Positions 10,278-22,050 of a stretch of DNA of 64,000 nt are shown one piece after another (position 1 is the stretch's first letter; each line of letters begins with the position of its first letter). The notes under the pieces are model-generated. The model did no database searches, was not told the DNA's origin, and saw nothing but the letters and a program-made list of their open reading frames with translations. The translations under genes and the position numbers were made by a program. Source of the DNA: Hybos culiciformis (taxonomy: Eukaryota; Arthropoda; Insecta; Diptera; Hybotidae); the NCBI GenBank assembly GCA_964007475.1, contig OZ023273.1:98188533-98252532 (forward strand), written 5' to 3'.

Positions 10278-10948
10278 GGCCGTTTTCCTTCCGTTACCAA
10301 AATACTTATATCTTTTCAACCAGCCAATCGATTTCTTATGCCTTGTTCATAGCTGCCACCGTAAAGTAATTTTTAGAGAAATGTTCCAGAAACCTGTTGA
10401 CAGCTAATTTTATCTGAAAGTAAAAAATCAACTGCAAAATATATAAAAAAAAATATAAAAAAATGGTGACAGGAAAAGGTATTTGAAAAAAAATTCAGAT
10501 AGGAAGGAAACGTAATGAAAAAGAAACAAAAAAATAATTTTGTGAAGTAATGAAATTTTTCAGATAGCAGAAAAAAAATAAATTCAATTTTCTTAATTAT
10601 TTGAAAATATGTTTAAAAAATTAATATCTTCATTATCAGTAAATTTGCTTAAATATAAATAAAATAATAACATAGAAAATCGGTTTTTACGGTACGAATT
10701 TTTCAGATAGGTAAATTAGCTATAAACAAGGCATAATGAAATTTTTCAGGTATAGCAAAAAAAAAAAATTTAATTTTCTTAATTATTTGAAAATATTTTT
10801 AAAAAATTCTTTTTACGAAAAATAGATAAAATTAATAACTTGATTATCTCTAAATTTGCTTAAATACAAATAGAATAATAACATAGAAAATCGGTTTTTA
10901 AGGTACCATTTTTTTAGATAGGTCAATTAGCTGTTATCAAGGCATTAT
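10278..10948. repeat. inverted plus tandem repeat block (unit about 186 bp, two copies)
   Basis: Two direct copies start at 10548 and 10734, each running TAATGAAATTTTTCAG ... CTTAATTATTTGAAAATA ... AACATAGAAAATCGGTTTTT ... CAAGGCAT. The block before them (10278-10370) holds inverted matches: CTTATGCCTTGTTCATAGCT pairs with AGCTATAAACAAGGCATAA at 10719-10737, and TTTTCCTTCC pairs with GGAAGGAAA at 10500. It looks like a decayed inverted-repeat element whose right arm was duplicated. No coding capacity seen. Confidence 0.6.
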
Positions 10949-11239
10949 ATACACTGAGAGAAAAAACCGTAGTAAAATCAACTAAAATGGCTTTGGTAAA
11001 ATATTTTGCATGGAATCCATAAAACTAAGTAGTAGCACCTAAGTTATTAGGTATTTTGTACATGGTTTTTACATTAAAAGTTTAGTTGAATCATCATAAA
11101 TTTTTTGAATGATTCTTACAAGTTTTAGATAACTTTTTTACTACTCATAAAAAAATAGTAAGATGAAAAAATTATACTAAATGCCAAAATTATAGTTTTT
11201 TATACAAGTTATTGGTAATATTATACATTGTTTTAAAAT

Positions 11240-11520
11240 GAAAACTTCGATAAATCATCAAAAAAAAATTAGATGATTTATAGAAGTGGAGCAAATGTTA
11301 AATTATCCAAATGCTTGAATAAATTACTAAAACAATTATAAAGTTTGTATGAAAACTTTGACAAATCATCTAAAAAAAATGGATCTGTTAAATTATCCAA
11401 ATGCTTGTATAAATTACTAAAACAATGTATAAAGTTTGTTTGAAAACTTCGACAAATCATCTAAAAAACTTTGTTGATCTATACAACTGCTTGTATAAAT
11501 TACTAAAACAAATGTATAAA
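11240..11520. repeat. tandem repeat, about 91-111 bp unit, roughly three copies
   Basis: GAAAACTTCGATAAATCATC-type starts occur at 11240, 11351 and 11442 (spacings 111 and 91 bp). Each is followed by AAATGCTTGTATAAATTACT and AAAACAATGTATAAAGTTTG or close variants. Confidence 0.75.
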
Positions 11521-11575
11521 GTTTTAATAGATACCGAATTTATATTTTCTATTTAATACATTGTTGAATATATTG

Positions 11576-11668
11576 TGGCATAGCTCAGTGGAACATTCTA
11601 CATCACATTGAACACAGCGGTTAAACAACGTCTCGTAGTGATAGTACTTAGATGGGTGACCGGTAAGC
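11576..11668 (+). ncRNA. 5S rRNA-derived, SINE-like segment (pseudogene)
   Basis: TAGTACTTAGATGGGTGACC at 11642-11661 matches the internal control region (box C) of metazoan 5S rRNA. Upstream TTAAACAACGTC (11621-11632) matches the 5S box A area TTAAGCAGCGTC, and TACATCACATTGAACACAGC resembles the 5S 5' half with about a third of positions changed. About 20 bases that should lie between these parts are missing. Just before is TGGCATAGCTCAGTGG (11576), which looks like a tRNA A box. It is followed at once by an A-rich tail. This is the architecture of a 5S-type SINE or a processed 5S pseudogene; it is not a functional 5S gene. Confidence 0.6.
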
Positions 11669-11926
11669 AAATAAAAACAAATAAAAACAAATAAAAACAA
11701 GTAAAAACAAAACAAAAAAAACAAATAAAAACAAGTAAATACAAAAAAAACACAAAAAAAAAACACAAAAAAAAAAACAAAAAAAAACAACAAAAAAACA
11801 AGTAAATACAAAAAAAAAACAAAAAAAAACAAAAAAAACAAAAAAAAACAAAAAAAAAACAAGAAAAAAAACAAGAAAAAAAACAAAAAAAAAAAAATCA
11901 AAAATAAAAAAACCAAAAAAAATCAT
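11669..11926. repeat. (AAAAC/AAATAAAAAC)n microsatellite tail
   Basis: About 260 bp of almost pure A with C every 5-10 bases, directly following the 5S-like segment, as expected for an expanded SINE or retro-pseudogene tail. Its antisense gives long Phe-rich open frames that are artefacts. Confidence 0.9.
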
Positions 11927-12225
11927 TTGAGTTGAGGTGTTTTTTTGCTAGTCCATTTGAGAGGTTTTTGGTATAATTATCTACGTATCAATTATCTTAG
12001 TTACTTCGATGTTTTGTACAAAATACTTTGTTAATTTGTACAGTACCATTATCTAAAAGATCACACATGGCCATGTACGAATTATCTAAGCCACAATGTG
12101 TAATACATCACTTATTTAAAATTTGCTAGTTCAGCAAAAACCTCCGATGGATCAATAATGCCGTATGCTTTTGGTGCGCTATACTATGTTTTTTGTTAAT
12201 TCTACATAAGTTTTTGGCTCAGTGT

Positions 12226-12942
12226 AGTTAAGATTTTTTAGTACAATAAAGTAGCTTATAGTTTACTATATCTCTAAATATAACTGTATAATAATTTTGT
12301 AACTTGAATATATTTGCATCAATAAAATTAAATTAAAATTAAAAATAATTTTTCGCCGTTTTCCAACTTACACGTCAAAATTAGAGAAGATTCGAAGCAT
12401 TCGCTTTGATCGGGTAATTAATTTTTCTAAAAATTTATTTTCATATTACAAGGTTATTTGTAATATATAGAAACTTGGCGAACACCAAACCTCGTTTCCT
12501 ACATACTGATGCTACTGAAGATTTATAAGTATTCTATCTGATATAGACTTCTCGTTAAATTTATGACTTTATGTTTTTTATGACTAATTTATAGTCTCAC
12601 CATTGTCATTTGTAAGTACATGAGACACATATTTCAATGTGTTTCAGTTTAACATCAAGATTTATAATGTAGTTCGCAATATAATTTTTTTTAGAATTTG
12701 GTCAGTCATACATAATAATGAAATTGACAACCCCTGATATACATATGTTTTTTGTTGCGTTTGATATGATAAGCTTTTTTTTTTGCGTTTGCTTTTCATA
12801 ATTAGAAAATTTAAATTTTTAAAACTTTAACTCGGTAATCTTTCGGAAACATTGTTTTTCAGATTTGAATAAATAATGTTATTTTTCTCGCTTTTTTGAT
12901 TAAAATTAAAAAAATATATATTTTTGGTATCATACGTTATCA
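12226..12942. other. intergenic, nothing recognised
   Basis: AT-rich sequence between the TA-flanked element and the 3' end of astacin gene 2. No gene seen. Confidence 0.5.
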
Positions 12943-12948
12943 TTTATT
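12943..12948 (-). terminator. AATAAA poly(A) signal for astacin gene 2
   Basis: AATAAA on the minus strand about 30 nt past the TAA stop at 12978. Confidence 0.6.
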
Positions 12949-12977
12949 ATTTAAATTCTTGAGTTGTTAAGGAAAAA

Positions 12978-14676
12978 TCAGTTAATCAATTCACAATGAT
13001 ACATCTTCATTAATCTGTGTACATCACATTCAGCCAAGTGAGCACTGTGTTGAAGTACAATTCCCATACTTTTATAGGGCTCAAGAGGTGTAATTGTTTC
13101 AAGACCATTGTGAGAAAATGAATTACCTCTATAGTGGGTAATACTCTCAAAACAGTACGGCCAACCATAAGTATTATAACGATTCGGTGTCATTTTTGTG
13201 AAAATCGACTTTTTTTCGGGAATAATATTGGAATAATTAACAAATACATAATTATCTCTATCAAATGTATTATGCTCGTGCGTTAATCCAACAGTATGCA
13301 TTACTTCGTGTAAAATTACTGGAATTTTTTTACAACCTGGCCCCAAATGTATTGATTGGATTTTATTTTTAAATCCAAGTGTCGAATGACATCCCGCAAT
13401 ATCATTGGCCTAAAAATAGAGAGTTTATTTTATGTTTATATATTTGCATAATATAATTTTTAAACTTACCGTAATGTAAACATAACTGGGCTCAATGGAA
13501 CGCTGTATAAACTTAATGCAAGTTTTTGTTTCAATTTCGTTGAAAACTTTAAATATATTTTGAATGATTGCATTGTCTAAAATATAAATTATGTACACAA
13601 TAAGGGCTTTGAATTTTTGTAATTTTTCTATATTTTATTTTAGTAGTTTGTTTGATCAAGTAATTAGTTCACGACAAATTAAATTAAATTCATTTGTCTG
13701 TATATTTTCTTTCCCATCGTTCCTCATGGGTTGAATATAAGAATATAAACGCGTTATCATTTTGATTTAGTTTTTAGAAAATTATAATATTGTGTTATTT
13801 GATGTACAAAAGATACATAAGATTAAATAAATTTTTGTACAGGATTTCGAAAATTTCTAGCATATCTGTTAATGCGTGCACAAATTAACTGATTTACTTA
13901 GTCACTTCGGATAGAAATCCTTTTCCACTTATTTGTAAGAACTTGACTAAATTTGAACTAGAGAAATATTTTTCATATATTTATGAAATCGTATTCACAG
14001 CCGTGTAAAACTTTTTTTTCTGAAATATTTTTGATATAAAATGACGTTAAGTTGAGTGAGCCATTTATTTTATACATGGCAAAGCGTTGAACCTAGTCTG
14101 GACGAAATAATATTATAACAAAAATCTTTTAACTGAAACTGAATCAACTATCCCCCAGTGTCCATTAAATTTGAGTTTACTTTATCAGAAAAAAATCATT
14201 ATTACTCCACAATATACTAACTTTCAAACGCTGTTTAAAATATAAATATTGTATGACTGTTGTACGACTGTTTCATAGGCGCGAGGATCAAATTGTATAA
14301 ATTTATAAATTTTCGAAAATAACAAAATCACTTTAATTAAAATTCATTTTAAAAAAATGATAATTCTGTTGATTTTTAACTTCATACTTAAATTTGAGGC
14401 TAATTCATATATAACAACAGCTCCAGGCCATTTGCTTATTACATTTCTTAAAGCAACTCTTGTATTTGGATTATAAAATGCATTATATTGCTCTCTCGAT
14501 AGTATTAAGTCATCAAATAAAATATTATCGTCATTATTTTCTCCAACAAATCTGTTACTGATTAATTCCAAATTCAATGAATTATGACCGCCGCCGGATT
14601 CAAGACCCAAATTAAGTAAAAATGTATTTGAAAAAATAAAACACAAAATAATTAAATATCCTTTAAGGTGGTACAT
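12978..14676 (-). CDS. astacin-family zinc metalloprotease, gene 2, with Met-turn Met replaced by Thr
   Basis: Exons (minus strand): 14676-14388, 13576-13470 and 13409-12978. Introns are 811 and 60 bp, donors GTATGA and GTAAGT, acceptors both TTTAG-like, phases 1 and 0 as in gene 1. Product 275 aa. It has a signal peptide (about 1-22) and a longer Asn/Asp-rich propeptide ending with LFDDL (53-57), where Asp56 may serve as aspartate switch. The catalytic domain starts KWPGAVVIYEL, then TCIKF. The zinc site is HEVMHTVGLTHEH (His166, Glu167, His170, His176) with FDRDNY. The Met-turn is SITHY (221-225): codon ACC (Thr223) stands where metzincins have Met, while the following His and Tyr225 are kept. 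Cysteines match gene 1, including the extra pair Cys218 and Cys260. The frame is intact, all splice sites are usable, and TATA box and poly(A) signal are present, so this is an expressed-looking gene, not an obvious pseudogene. Whether it is an active enzyme is open. Confidence 0.88.
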
Positions 14677-14704
14677 AGTTATATTTTAAATATTATTTAG
14701 TTAA

Positions 14705-14737
14705 TTGGAAGCAATTTTACTTTCTTCAATATTTATA
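14705..14737 (-). promoter_or_regulatory. core promoter of astacin gene 2 (TATA box)
   Basis: TATAAATATT on the minus strand with its first T at 14737, about 60 nt upstream of the ATG at 14676. A weak initiator-like TCCAATT lies about 30 nt downstream. The same TATAAATAT stands upstream of gene 1, consistent with duplication of promoter and gene together. Confidence 0.55.
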
Positions 14738-14739
14738 GA

Positions 14740-17700
14740 AATTTTTTTTTTTGATATGCTAAAATTTTATCTTGATGTGCCCTAAAAAATTTAATCTAGT
14801 ATTTGAAAGTAGATATTATATGTAATTTAAAAAAATTATTTTAATCCTTGAAATTTCACTTCAAAATTCATATTTTGTTAGATATAGATAGTGATGGTGA
14901 GTGATGAGTAATAGACAAATTTGAGATAAATTGTTCAGTTCACAAGAACTACAGAAAACAAATCAAATAAGTTAGCGATTTATTTCGAAACTGATCTAAG
15001 TCAAGCAAAAAAATTATACATTATGAAGAAACATTAAAATATATTTTAGGCAGAATAAAAAAAGCGACTAATAAATTAGCACTTTTATTGGAAACAAAGA
15101 CTATGGGTTAAATGTGAAATTGAAAGTTTCTATATGTATGTTATTGGATTCTTTTAGAATCTACTCTATACCTAAAATACATAAATGTATGTTTCAATCT
15201 AATTGTAATGAACAAGAAATAAAATTTATTCTTTATTATATGATAAATTATAAAAATTATTTATTCTGGTGATATAAACAGATTTTTAGTTCAAGATCAA
15301 GTTTATCAAATTAAAAATTATCGTTATCAAAAACGTGAGAAAATTTATTTGATATTTCTTTAGAAAAATACAGTATTCTCTACTCTATATACAAGTAAAC
15401 AGAATATACTTTTTCTTCGTACATTTTTCTTTATATATGTACTTAATTATCTTAGCGGTTAAACTTTATTTTTTATGAGATTTCTCAGCTGTAATCAATG
15501 AATAGCAAAATCATTCATGAAGTGAATTCGTTATATTCAACAACGTTCCGAAGCAATTTACTAATAAGTCCTTTAACATTGATTCACCTTTAGAGTGTAT
15601 TCATTCACATTATTGGTCTAAATATTTTACTATAAAAGGAGATACCTTTAATTAACATAACAGTCACCTGTATAAAGTCTAGTAATAATTTTTCAATTCA
15701 ATTTCAAATTTAATTTCGGCACATGATGTGGAAGTGTTTTAAAACCCATGTTATTCCATTTTCTTTTTCAACTTTTTATTTAGGTCTCTCCGTACTAAAA
15801 TAATTTATCAAAATCAAGCTCGTATTTTTAAATCTCTTGGGTTGGTATTCTGGACATATGTTGAACCTTAACTCATGTTTTATCATTATTTGATTAAACA
15901 AAGAAATCAATCTGACAGATATTTGATTTGGATCATATAGAAAATATAAATTAAATCGTTTTTTTTAATCGCGCCGAAATTAAAATACATACTGCGATTA
16001 AAACCTAAAATAACTAAGGTATTATTTATAAAAATATATTTCTCTATATCTACAATATAATATATTATATAATATTGTTTTAGCGGTTCAAAATCACAAT
16101 CATTTCATAATTATTATAATTAGATGACAATAATTGTGAACAATTTAGAAATAATAAAATAAAGAAAGTCTTGCACTCCTTTTAGAAAGTTCGCAATCCT
16201 TTTAGATTTTATACAATTGAGATATTTTTTTCATTCGTTTTGAATTCAAACTATTTGTATCATAATTTTTCTAATTTATCAAAATTTCTGTTTATTTTAT
16301 ATTTTGCTCTAGATTTTGATAACAATAAAAGCTACATTTAATAAAAATGGTTACTTTTATAATTTCTTACAGAATTTTTTAACGTCATTCAAGTTCTATT
16401 TAATTTGCATTTTTATACTCATTTCAGTATTTCAGAGACGTCTAGACGTCAAGTAGTTTTATAAAATATTTTCTTTTATTCCTGTATATCTAAACCAGGA
16501 CATTTGGAACGTTTTAATAAAACAAAGAGAAAAGAATAATTTCTCGAGATAATTGTTAGCTGTAGAAAATTATAAGTTTTTAATTTTTTTTGTTTTATAT
16601 ATAAATCTTATATAAAAGCTATTTATAAATGCTTTTTATTTGATTAAATCATTTAGAGTGGAAAACTTATATACCTATATAGAATTTTTTGATATTTGGC
16701 AGTTTGGTATAGTGATATCAAGAGAATTGAAAAAATAAAAAAGCAAAAGTCTGGACTACTTCTTTTTGTGAAAAAGAAACGAAAGAAAATTAGTATTTCT
16801 TTGACAAATAGTATCAAACAAACTAAAGTAGAATTTTATGCCAATTCCCAAATCCAGAATTGAGGATCTTAATTTTCTTATTGTTTTTTTTTTGTTGTTT
16901 ATATTTTTTAATTTTTGCTTTATTAATTTCCTTTTAGAAGTAGTTTTAGATTTGTCGTCGAAAATTTTTCAATCATCTCAAAAAGTGGGTTTTGTTGGTA
17001 TTCGTTACGTTCGTTCTTCGTTGGTATACGCTACTATATATATTCACTATATATATTCATTATCATTACATTTTGATGTGAAGTTTCTCAGTAGGTTAAA
17101 AATAATTTTTTTCAACTTAAAATTTCACTAGTGCATAATTATATTTACATATTTTATTTTAATTTATTTACCTAAAATTTCATAAAATCAAATCAAATCT
17201 GATGATGTAAGTGCGGAAAACATTATTTCCTATTACAAAAAAATAAAATTAATTGTGAACTTAGAACCTTTCTATTATATTTTTTATTTTATTAGAAATT
17301 AGCCATGAAAAGATGAAAGTAAAAAAAAAAATAAATAAATTTAAATAATTTCAATTCTAATAAATCACAATATGTGTTCTGTATATTGATAAATTTCTAT
17401 CTCTTACTTAATTTAATACGTTAATTTTATTTACAAATCTTCAGATACTTCAATTTTATTACTACATGGAACTATCATTTTTCAATAATGATGGCACATC
17501 CATTAATTTGATGAATATCTAAACATTACAATTTTTCAAAAAAAACAAAAAAAAAAAAAATTATTTTTGTTTACATCTTAATGTATGTATATTTGCTATA
17601 AAATAATTTTACTCCAAACAACATGTACCAATAATTTGAAAAGAATATATCTAAGAGTAGATTTATTATAAAAATAAACAATGGATTGAATCTGGTTTCA

Positions 17701-20700
17701 ATTTCAGAAACATATAAATGAAACATTTTGCGTGACAGTGATTTTCTTCATACACATCTTATCTATTTTAATAGGACCTGCGTATTATACATATTAAAGT
17801 TAATTCAGAAGCTTTCGGTCGGTCACACAAAAAAATTGGTACGATTATATGAAACATCTTATCATTATTATCAATGAAATAGAAGACATATTTCTGATTT
17901 TATTAAGGTTATTTAAGTGATAGCGACAACATTAAATTAAATTTTTTATATCCGAATATTTTAACTTAATGTTTCGTAATATATCTAGACATTAATCCAA
18001 AATATAATTAACCCAACGAATAAGAAAGGTTTTAGTTGAGAAAATGAGAAGTCATGTTCAATTGGTAACCAATTTAAAATGGTACTTAAAAATAAGGTTA
18101 TATTATTCTATTGAGATTATAGAGTTTTGGACTTTTAGAGTATCACATTGATATATAATGCAAATGCATACAAAATCTCTTTGATACGGCAATCAAATCA
18201 GTTTCATATAAAATAAATTTTAATTATTTGATATAAAAGATTTTATTCGAATGAAGTGCTTTAAAACAAAATATATGTATAGAATGTTTGATATCTTTAT
18301 TTTTGGTTTTTTTTTTATATTTGTTATAACTATTAAGAAAAATCATTGTATTTTTCATTTTTTGGTTGAAATATTCTTGAAATGAATCTAATGGGATTAA
18401 AGAACTGATTATGATGGCATAGAAATGTGTATACAGTTTATACATATAGATATGTACAAATATCTTAAAATAGTTTTTTTTCTTTATAAAATATATATAA
18501 TAAAATTTCCTTAAATGTTTTTTCCGGTTATTTTATACAAATATACTTTATTATAATATATATATTTCATATATACAATTTGATATAATATTTCATACAA
18601 AAAATAAAAAAAAATATAAATGAAATAGAATGAAATAAAATTGTTGATTCCGTAGGAAATCATTTGGAAAAATTGTGTCAAGACAATATTTCTAAGAATT
18701 GACTTTAATATTTCTTGCAGTCATATTAAAGCGATTATTTTCACAAAAATAATATTTTCCCTTGTGAATTTTCTTAAGTGAGAAAAATATCTGCAATCAA
18801 AGTATTTTTCTAGGTAGTACATACTATACATTTTTCGTTGTATTTTTAAAATACAAGTTGACACGATATTCGGAATTATCTTTAAATGTTATTTTTTATC
18901 GTCGCATTGGAAAAAAAATATTTGTTATATAATTCAAATCAATTTATATTTTAAATGGTTATTGGTCAATTGCAAATCAAATACAGAATAGGTAATTATA
19001 ACATTTTTAACTCGCATATTATGAGAATAATTAATTAATTGAAAACTAAATTAATAACAATAATGCATCGATAAACCAATCTTACCACTTAAATATACAA
19101 TAATCTAATCATGCATAGATATTGCGAAACAATACTGAAGCGATCACTGAAACATAATTCTAATTCAACAAATAAAAATACAAATAGTTTTTAACCAACA
19201 TGATCATCAGTTAATCTATCGAAATATCTCAAAATATTAATCTTACTAACTATATGAGCTAAGAAAATACGACTTCCGATAAATAATAATATCGTATATG
19301 AATACAATACATATATCTTTCATAGTGTATCCTGCGTTTTTAAAGAAATAATGTCTAATTCTAATTGGTGGTGTTTTATTTCTTAAAACCTCTACACGGT
19401 TGTACCTTTCTTATTCTTGCAGAGAAAAGGCAAGGCCACTAAATAAAAATAACTAAAAATATGTAACTTTAATATAAAAAAAAAAAAAACTCAACAGTTG
19501 GAGAACTTTAATATCCCACTGATACGGGTTAAGGAAATTTAAATAATTTTTGAATAAAATTTTAAAGTCTAAATATTCGTACGATATGTAGGTATGTACA
19601 TTATGTTTGTATAATTTATTTTTTATAATAATTAATTCATTATTCATTCATACGATATTCAAGAAGACATTGATTTATATTCCTAATAAATCAAATTTTT
19701 AATTTGATTTGTTCAACAACAAAAATTCTTTCAAATCCTCTATTCTATACTATATGATTGAAATTTTATTTAATTTTTGAATTTTTTTTTTTTGTTTACG
19801 TTTTAACCCTAGCACAGCAAAAACAGCATTTTTCTATCAGGAATATTTCAATAATTTCAACAAAAAAAAATTATTACTTCAACTGCATCTTTTTTTTTTT
19901 GTATTGAAATTATAAGGGCCTAAATACTATAATATAAAAAAAAATTCCAATAAAAATAATTTAATTTTGTAAGGTTCTAAGCTAAATATTAAATTTCTAT
20001 TCTTGCCAGGGTTAAGACGCACATCATTTTCTTGATTCACTTCTATATTGTTGTAACTAAAGAAAATAGTAAATTCGAATTAAAAAATTATAATAATTTT
20101 TCTTTGCAATATATATCACCATATTTATTTCTCGTTAATGTGTGTCTTACTTCCTAATTGGTCGACGCTCTAAAATGATGGTCAGCGATAATCTGACTTA
20201 AAAAAGTAATTAAATTTTATCTCACCAGAAGTGTAGCTTTTGTATTTTATTATGGGCTGGTATTTTATATTTTGTGCCGTATTAAAGTTTTGTTTATTGA
20301 ATTGTTTCAAATTTGGTACTTCACTTTTATTTTGGGTATACAGAAAACATTCAAGCTCTGTACAGTTGAATTCAACAGGATTAAATTTAAAAAAATTATA
20401 CACGGACGACGATTCTATATTTTCTTATAGTTTCACTTTTCTCAAAATACCACTTTAATAGTTATGCAACAGAATAGTATTAGTTAGAGACGATTTATGT
20501 TCTTCTTTTTTTTCATTTTTTTTTTTTAATATCACCCAAAGCGAAAATACCTTTAGAATTAAAAGATCTTGTTAAACCATAAAAAGGTGTAATACAAACA
20601 TATAAATGAAGTTAAATGAAAAAAAAAATATTCACAATGTCTGACAAGAAACAAATTAAAATTTTAATTCAACTAAATACATATTTATGTATGTATATGT

Positions 20701-21391
20701 ATAAAAATAGAATTTGTCTCTATTTTTATAAAATGCAATGAATTGCATGATATAAACAATTTTAAAATTCATTTTTCTTTTTATGTTCATTTACTGAAAA
20801 ACATATAAATACTTTATTTGCGAAACAAATTACTACAAAATGACAAAGAGATCATGGTCAATAAATTATAAATGGTTCGTTCCGTGATTAAAATATACAT
20901 TTTTTTTTTTGTTATATTTATTTATATTTACATAATTAATAATACAAGAGTATATAATTTAATTCTCCACACGTACTTTAAAGATTTTTATGATTTTATA
21001 ATTATTGGCATTTTTAAGATTTCATATTTAACTTTGGTTTGAAGAACTTTTATTTGATTTTTACGAGAAAAAGGGAAAAATTTTTTTGTATTTTAATTAT
21101 CTTAGTCGAAATAAATGCTTTTTTTTGTATAGGGTTTTTAAATTTTTCTTTTTTTTTTGTAATAATTTGTGTCTAGAACTGAATTAACTAACCGTAATTT
21201 CGGAAGAAAAGCAAATAACCATTCTAATCAACGGATCAATCAATGGATCAACGAAATATGTAAATCTAACTATAGCTAAAGAGTTAAGTATATAAGTACC
21301 ATATGGATAATTTTCTCTAAACTGCACAATTTCAAAATATTTTTTCAAAAATAAATTATTTTTTTTAATTATTTTTATTGCATTTATACAG
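14740..21391. other. 6.6 kb without a recognisable gene
   Basis: AT-rich sequence, many A and T homopolymers (for example 17540-17561, 19478-19490, 20500-20527). The open frames at 16838-17131, 18224-18445, 19453-19647 and 20182-20458 are hydrophobic or Lys/Asn-rich, match no family I recognise and show no splice or promoter context. No RNA gene seen. Confidence 0.55.
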
Positions 21392-21399
21392 TATTTCTA
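21392..21399. repeat. 8-bp target-site duplication, left (TATTTCTA)
   Basis: TATTTCTA before the element, repeated exactly at 21982-21989. Confidence 0.85.
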
Positions 21400-21981
21400 C
21401 ATAGCCGGGCAAAATACATGCGAATGTAATTTAAATTACAAATTACAAAATACACAAAAATTTACCTCAAATTAAATTACTGAAATTACATTACATTTTT
21501 TGTTTAATTAAAAAATACAAATTAGTAATTTGAAATTACACTATTTTTGGTTCCAATTACAATAATGTAATTTAAAATTACAAAATTACAATTACAAATT
21601 ATCCAGTATTAAAAATAAATAAATAAAAAATTTAAAATAAAAGTTCTATTGAGATTGAGAAATTAAAACACGAAAAGAAAGCTTACTTTTTATATTTTAT
21701 TTTTATTTCTAACACATTCGAATTTTACAGTTAAGTAAAGAGATAAATTTTTAACGCTAAGTAATTTGAAAGAAGTTAAAGTATTTTGAAATTACAAGTA
21801 TATAGAAATACAAATTACTAAATACAAATTACAAATATGAATTAACGAATTAAAATTACATTCTTCTAATTACGAATCTACCAATGTAATTGAAATTACA
21901 CATTACAAATTACAAAATGTAATTGAATTAGTAATTTCGAATTACACTATTTTGAAATTACAAGTATTTTGCCCGGCTATG
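21400..21981. mobile_element. hAT-type MITE, CATAGCCGGGC termini
   Basis: Left end CATAGCCGGGCAAAATAC, right end GTATTTTGCCCGGCTATG: perfect 18-bp inverted repeats. Exact 8-bp flanking duplications indicate hAT-type insertion. The 582-bp interior is built largely from repeated, mutually complementary words such as TGTAATTT, AAATTACA and ACAAATTAC, so it can fold at many registers. No open frame. Confidence 0.9.
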
Positions 21982-21989
21982 TATTTCTA
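21982..21989. repeat. 8-bp target-site duplication, right (TATTTCTA)
   Basis: Exact match to 21392-21399. Confidence 0.85.
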
Positions 21990-22050
21990 AGCAATAAAAT
22001 ACAGTCAGCAAAACCGGTTTCAAGAAAAAATAAATTTAAAATTTAAGGTA

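Larger units (their letters stand above)
10952..12224. mobile_element. 1.27-kb non-autonomous DNA element with CACTGAG termini and TA duplication
   Basis: The left end CACTGAGAGAAAAAACCGTAG and the right end read inward CACTGAGCCAAAAACTTATG are imperfect inverted repeats, and TA stands immediately outside each, fitting a Tc1/mariner-like MITE. Inside are a 91-bp tandem repeat, a 5S rRNA/tRNA-like segment and a 260-bp AAAAAC-type microsatellite (listed separately). All the open frames inside (11278-11460, 11524-11926) are translations of these repeats. No transposase. Confidence 0.6.

Noticed and set aside
11278..11460. Open frame with repeated CFSNL(Y/F)KHLDNLT
   Set aside because: The peptide repeat equals the 91-bp DNA tandem repeat unit; no other coding sign.
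11524..11926. Long Phe-rich open frames on the minus strand in three frames
   Set aside because: Pure translation of the AAAAAC-type microsatellite; no composition or motif of a protein.
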